A stretch of 6,803 bases of DNA from Bacteroidales bacterium. Lineage in GTDB: Bacteria; Bacteroidota; Bacteroidia; Bacteroidales; JAADJA01. The notes below the pieces were generated by a model. That model was not told the DNA's origin. It did not search any database and was given only the letters and a program-made list of their open reading frames with translations. Each line of letters opens with the position of its first letter. Position 1 is the stretch's first letter. This document shows positions 5,842-6,803 of this stretch, one piece after another. The translations under genes and the position numbers were made by a program. The stretch covers positions 1 to 6,803 of the forward strand of contig DAOVYU010000053.1 in assembly GCA_030635465.1 (NCBI GenBank), read 5' to 3'.

Positions 5842-6723
5842 ATGAAAATCATTGACGGAAAAGAAACTGCCAAAGCGATTAAAAAAGAAATAGCTCTTGA
5901 AGTTGGAAAAATGATTGACAATGATGAAACTGGCCCACACTTAGCTGCTGTTTTGGTTGGTGACGATCCTGCAAGTCAAACTTATGTTGGAGCAAAGGAG
6001 AAGGCTTGCAAAGAAGTGGGAATGGTATCATCATTATATAAGTTTCCGCAAGATGTAACTGAGAAGGAAATTCTTGATATTGTTGATTATTTAAATAGTG
6101 ATGAAGAAATAGATGGTTTTATTGTACAGCTCCCACTTCCAGAACATATTGATGAGAATAAAGTATTGGAACGCATAAATCCAGCCAAAGATGTTGATGG
6201 ATTTCATCCAATGAATTTTGGCAGAATGGCATTGAACTTGCCAGCATATTTACCAGCAACACCCTATGGAATTATTCAGTTATTAGAGAGATATAAAATT
6301 GAGACAAAAGGAAAAAATTGCGTTGTTCTGGGTAGAAGTCATATTGTTGGGTCTCCCATAAGTATATTGCTTTCAAGAAAAGCCAGCCCGGGAGATGCTA
6401 CTGTAACGGTTTGTCATAGCAGAACCAAGAACCTGAAAAAAATTGCCAGTCAGGCTGATATACTGATTGTAGCTATGGGTCAACCTGAATTTGTGACCGC
6501 CGAAATGGTTAAAAAAGGTGCTGTGGTAATTGACGTTGGTATACATCGTGTTCCATCTGATGAAACTAAATCAGGTTTTAGATTAATTGGCGATGTAAAA
6601 TATGATGAGGTGGTAGGTAAAGCATCCTTTATAACTCCCGTACCTGGTGGAGTTGGCCCAATGACAATTGTATCATTATTACAAAATACACTGAAAGCAC
6701 ATAAAAAAGAAATCTACCCTTAG
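5842..6723 (+). CDS. folD: bifunctional methylenetetrahydrofolate dehydrogenase / methenyltetrahydrofolate cyclohydrolase FolD
   Basis: FolD interconverts 5,10-methylene-, 5,10-methenyl- and 10-formyl-tetrahydrofolate with NADP(H), supplying formyl groups for purines and initiator tRNA in the cytoplasm. Numbered from ATG 5842 (293 residues, a usual length), the catalytic pair is Tyr48 and Lys52 in TYVGAKEKAC. QLPLP is at 96-100, and KDVDGFHP at 116-123 includes Asp119, matching the folate-binding Asp of the E. coli enzyme. The NADP-binding loop GRSHIVGSP is at 164-172 and TPVPGGVGPMT at 265-275. A short insertion, SPGDA (182-186), before TVTVCHS fits Bacteroidota FolD. The frame could be read from TTG 5836, adding only two residues, but ATG with MKIIDGKETA matches the family start. 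The gene follows ffh by 167 bp, with no strong terminator between them, so read-through is possible. All active-site residues are present. Confidence 0.97.
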   Translation: MKIIDGKETAKAIKKEIALEVGKMIDNDETGPHLAAVLVGDDPASQTYVGAKEKACKEVGMVSSLYKFPQDVTEKEILDIVDYLNSDEEIDGFIVQLPLPEHIDENKVLERINPAKDVDGFHPMNFGRMALNLPAYLPATPYGIIQLLERYKIETKGKNCVVLGRSHIVGSPISILLSRKASPGDATVTVCHSRTKNLKKIASQADILIVAMGQPEFVTAEMVKKGAVVIDVGIHRVPSDETKSGFRLIGDVKYDEVVGKASFITPVPGGVGPMTIVSLLQNTLKAHKKEIYP

Positions 6724-6724
6724 T

Positions 6725-6743
6725 ATAGAAGTTTCTTCTATTT
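6725..6743 (+). terminator. weak terminator-like hairpin after folD
   Basis: ATAGAAG (6725-6731) and CTTCTAT (6735-6741) form a 7-bp stem with a TTT loop, starting one base after the folD stop codon and followed by TTAATT. The stem has only two G-C pairs and the T tract is short, so termination would be weak. Confidence 0.35.
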
Positions 6744-6760
6744 AATTACAGAACTTAAAT

Positions 6761-6768
6761 TATGTTTG
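6761..6768 (+). promoter_or_regulatory. candidate -7 promoter element for a gene beyond the right edge
   Basis: TATGTTTG exactly matches TAnnTTTG and is followed by TACG, a context common for Bacteroidota promoters. It lies 37 bp after the folD stop and its hairpin, where a new transcription unit would begin. The same bases contain an ATG (6762) whose frame stays open for 14 codons to the edge (MFVRSLFLKIVTFG). It could instead be the first codons of the next gene, and the window is too short to decide. Confidence 0.45.
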
Positions 6769-6803
6769 TACGATCATTATTTCTTAAAATTGTAACATTT
6801 GGA

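Noticed and set aside
1..6803. CRISPR array, tRNA, rRNA, insertion sequence or defence island
   Set aside because: No direct repeat series, cloverleaf, terminal inverted repeats or transposase motifs were found by eye on either strand.

Overview
The window is AT-rich and looks chromosomal, from a member of the Bacteroidota. Three things support this. No start codon is preceded by a Shine-Dalgarno sequence. Matches to the Bacteroidota -7 promoter element TAnnTTTG lie upstream of ffh, of the kinase gene and at the right edge. FolD also carries a short insertion (SPGDA) before its TVTVCHS strand that I associate with this phylum. A marine or anaerobic Bacteroidales-type lineage is possible, but the sequence alone does not settle it.

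Left part (1-2072, minus strand): three same-strand genes read leftwards. They are a small P-loop sugar/nucleoside-type kinase (1425-2072), a GT4 glycosyltransferase of the sucrose-phosphate synthase / mannosylfructose-phosphate synthase type (99-1358), and the first 19 codons of a third gene running off the left edge. Gaps are 66 and 40 bp with no terminator, so they probably form an operon acting on a cytoplasmic sugar or sugar phosphate. The product is not known.

Middle (2073-4330): a divergent intergenic region of about 300 bp holds a well-formed rightward terminator hairpin with no obvious gene in front of it. It is followed by prmC (release-factor glutamine methyltransferase, plus strand), which converges on a minus-strand gene of the putative molybdenum carrier (cpYpsA, SLOG-fold) family. 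Upstream of that gene on the same strand come a strong 13-bp terminator and a small hypothetical gene with a hydrophobic N-terminus and a probable TTG or internal ATG start.

Right part (4331-6803, plus strand): ffh (signal recognition particle GTPase) with a clear -7 promoter element, a 167-bp gap with two palindromes, and folD (methylene-THF dehydrogenase/cyclohydrolase). At the edge lies a TATGTTTG that is either the promoter or the first codons of the next gene.

Most of the window is housekeeping: translation termination, membrane targeting and one-carbon metabolism. The least explained parts are the kinase-GT4 operon, the orphan terminator, and the small gene beside the cpYpsA-like gene. 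I see no mobile element, CRISPR array, tRNA or rRNA.
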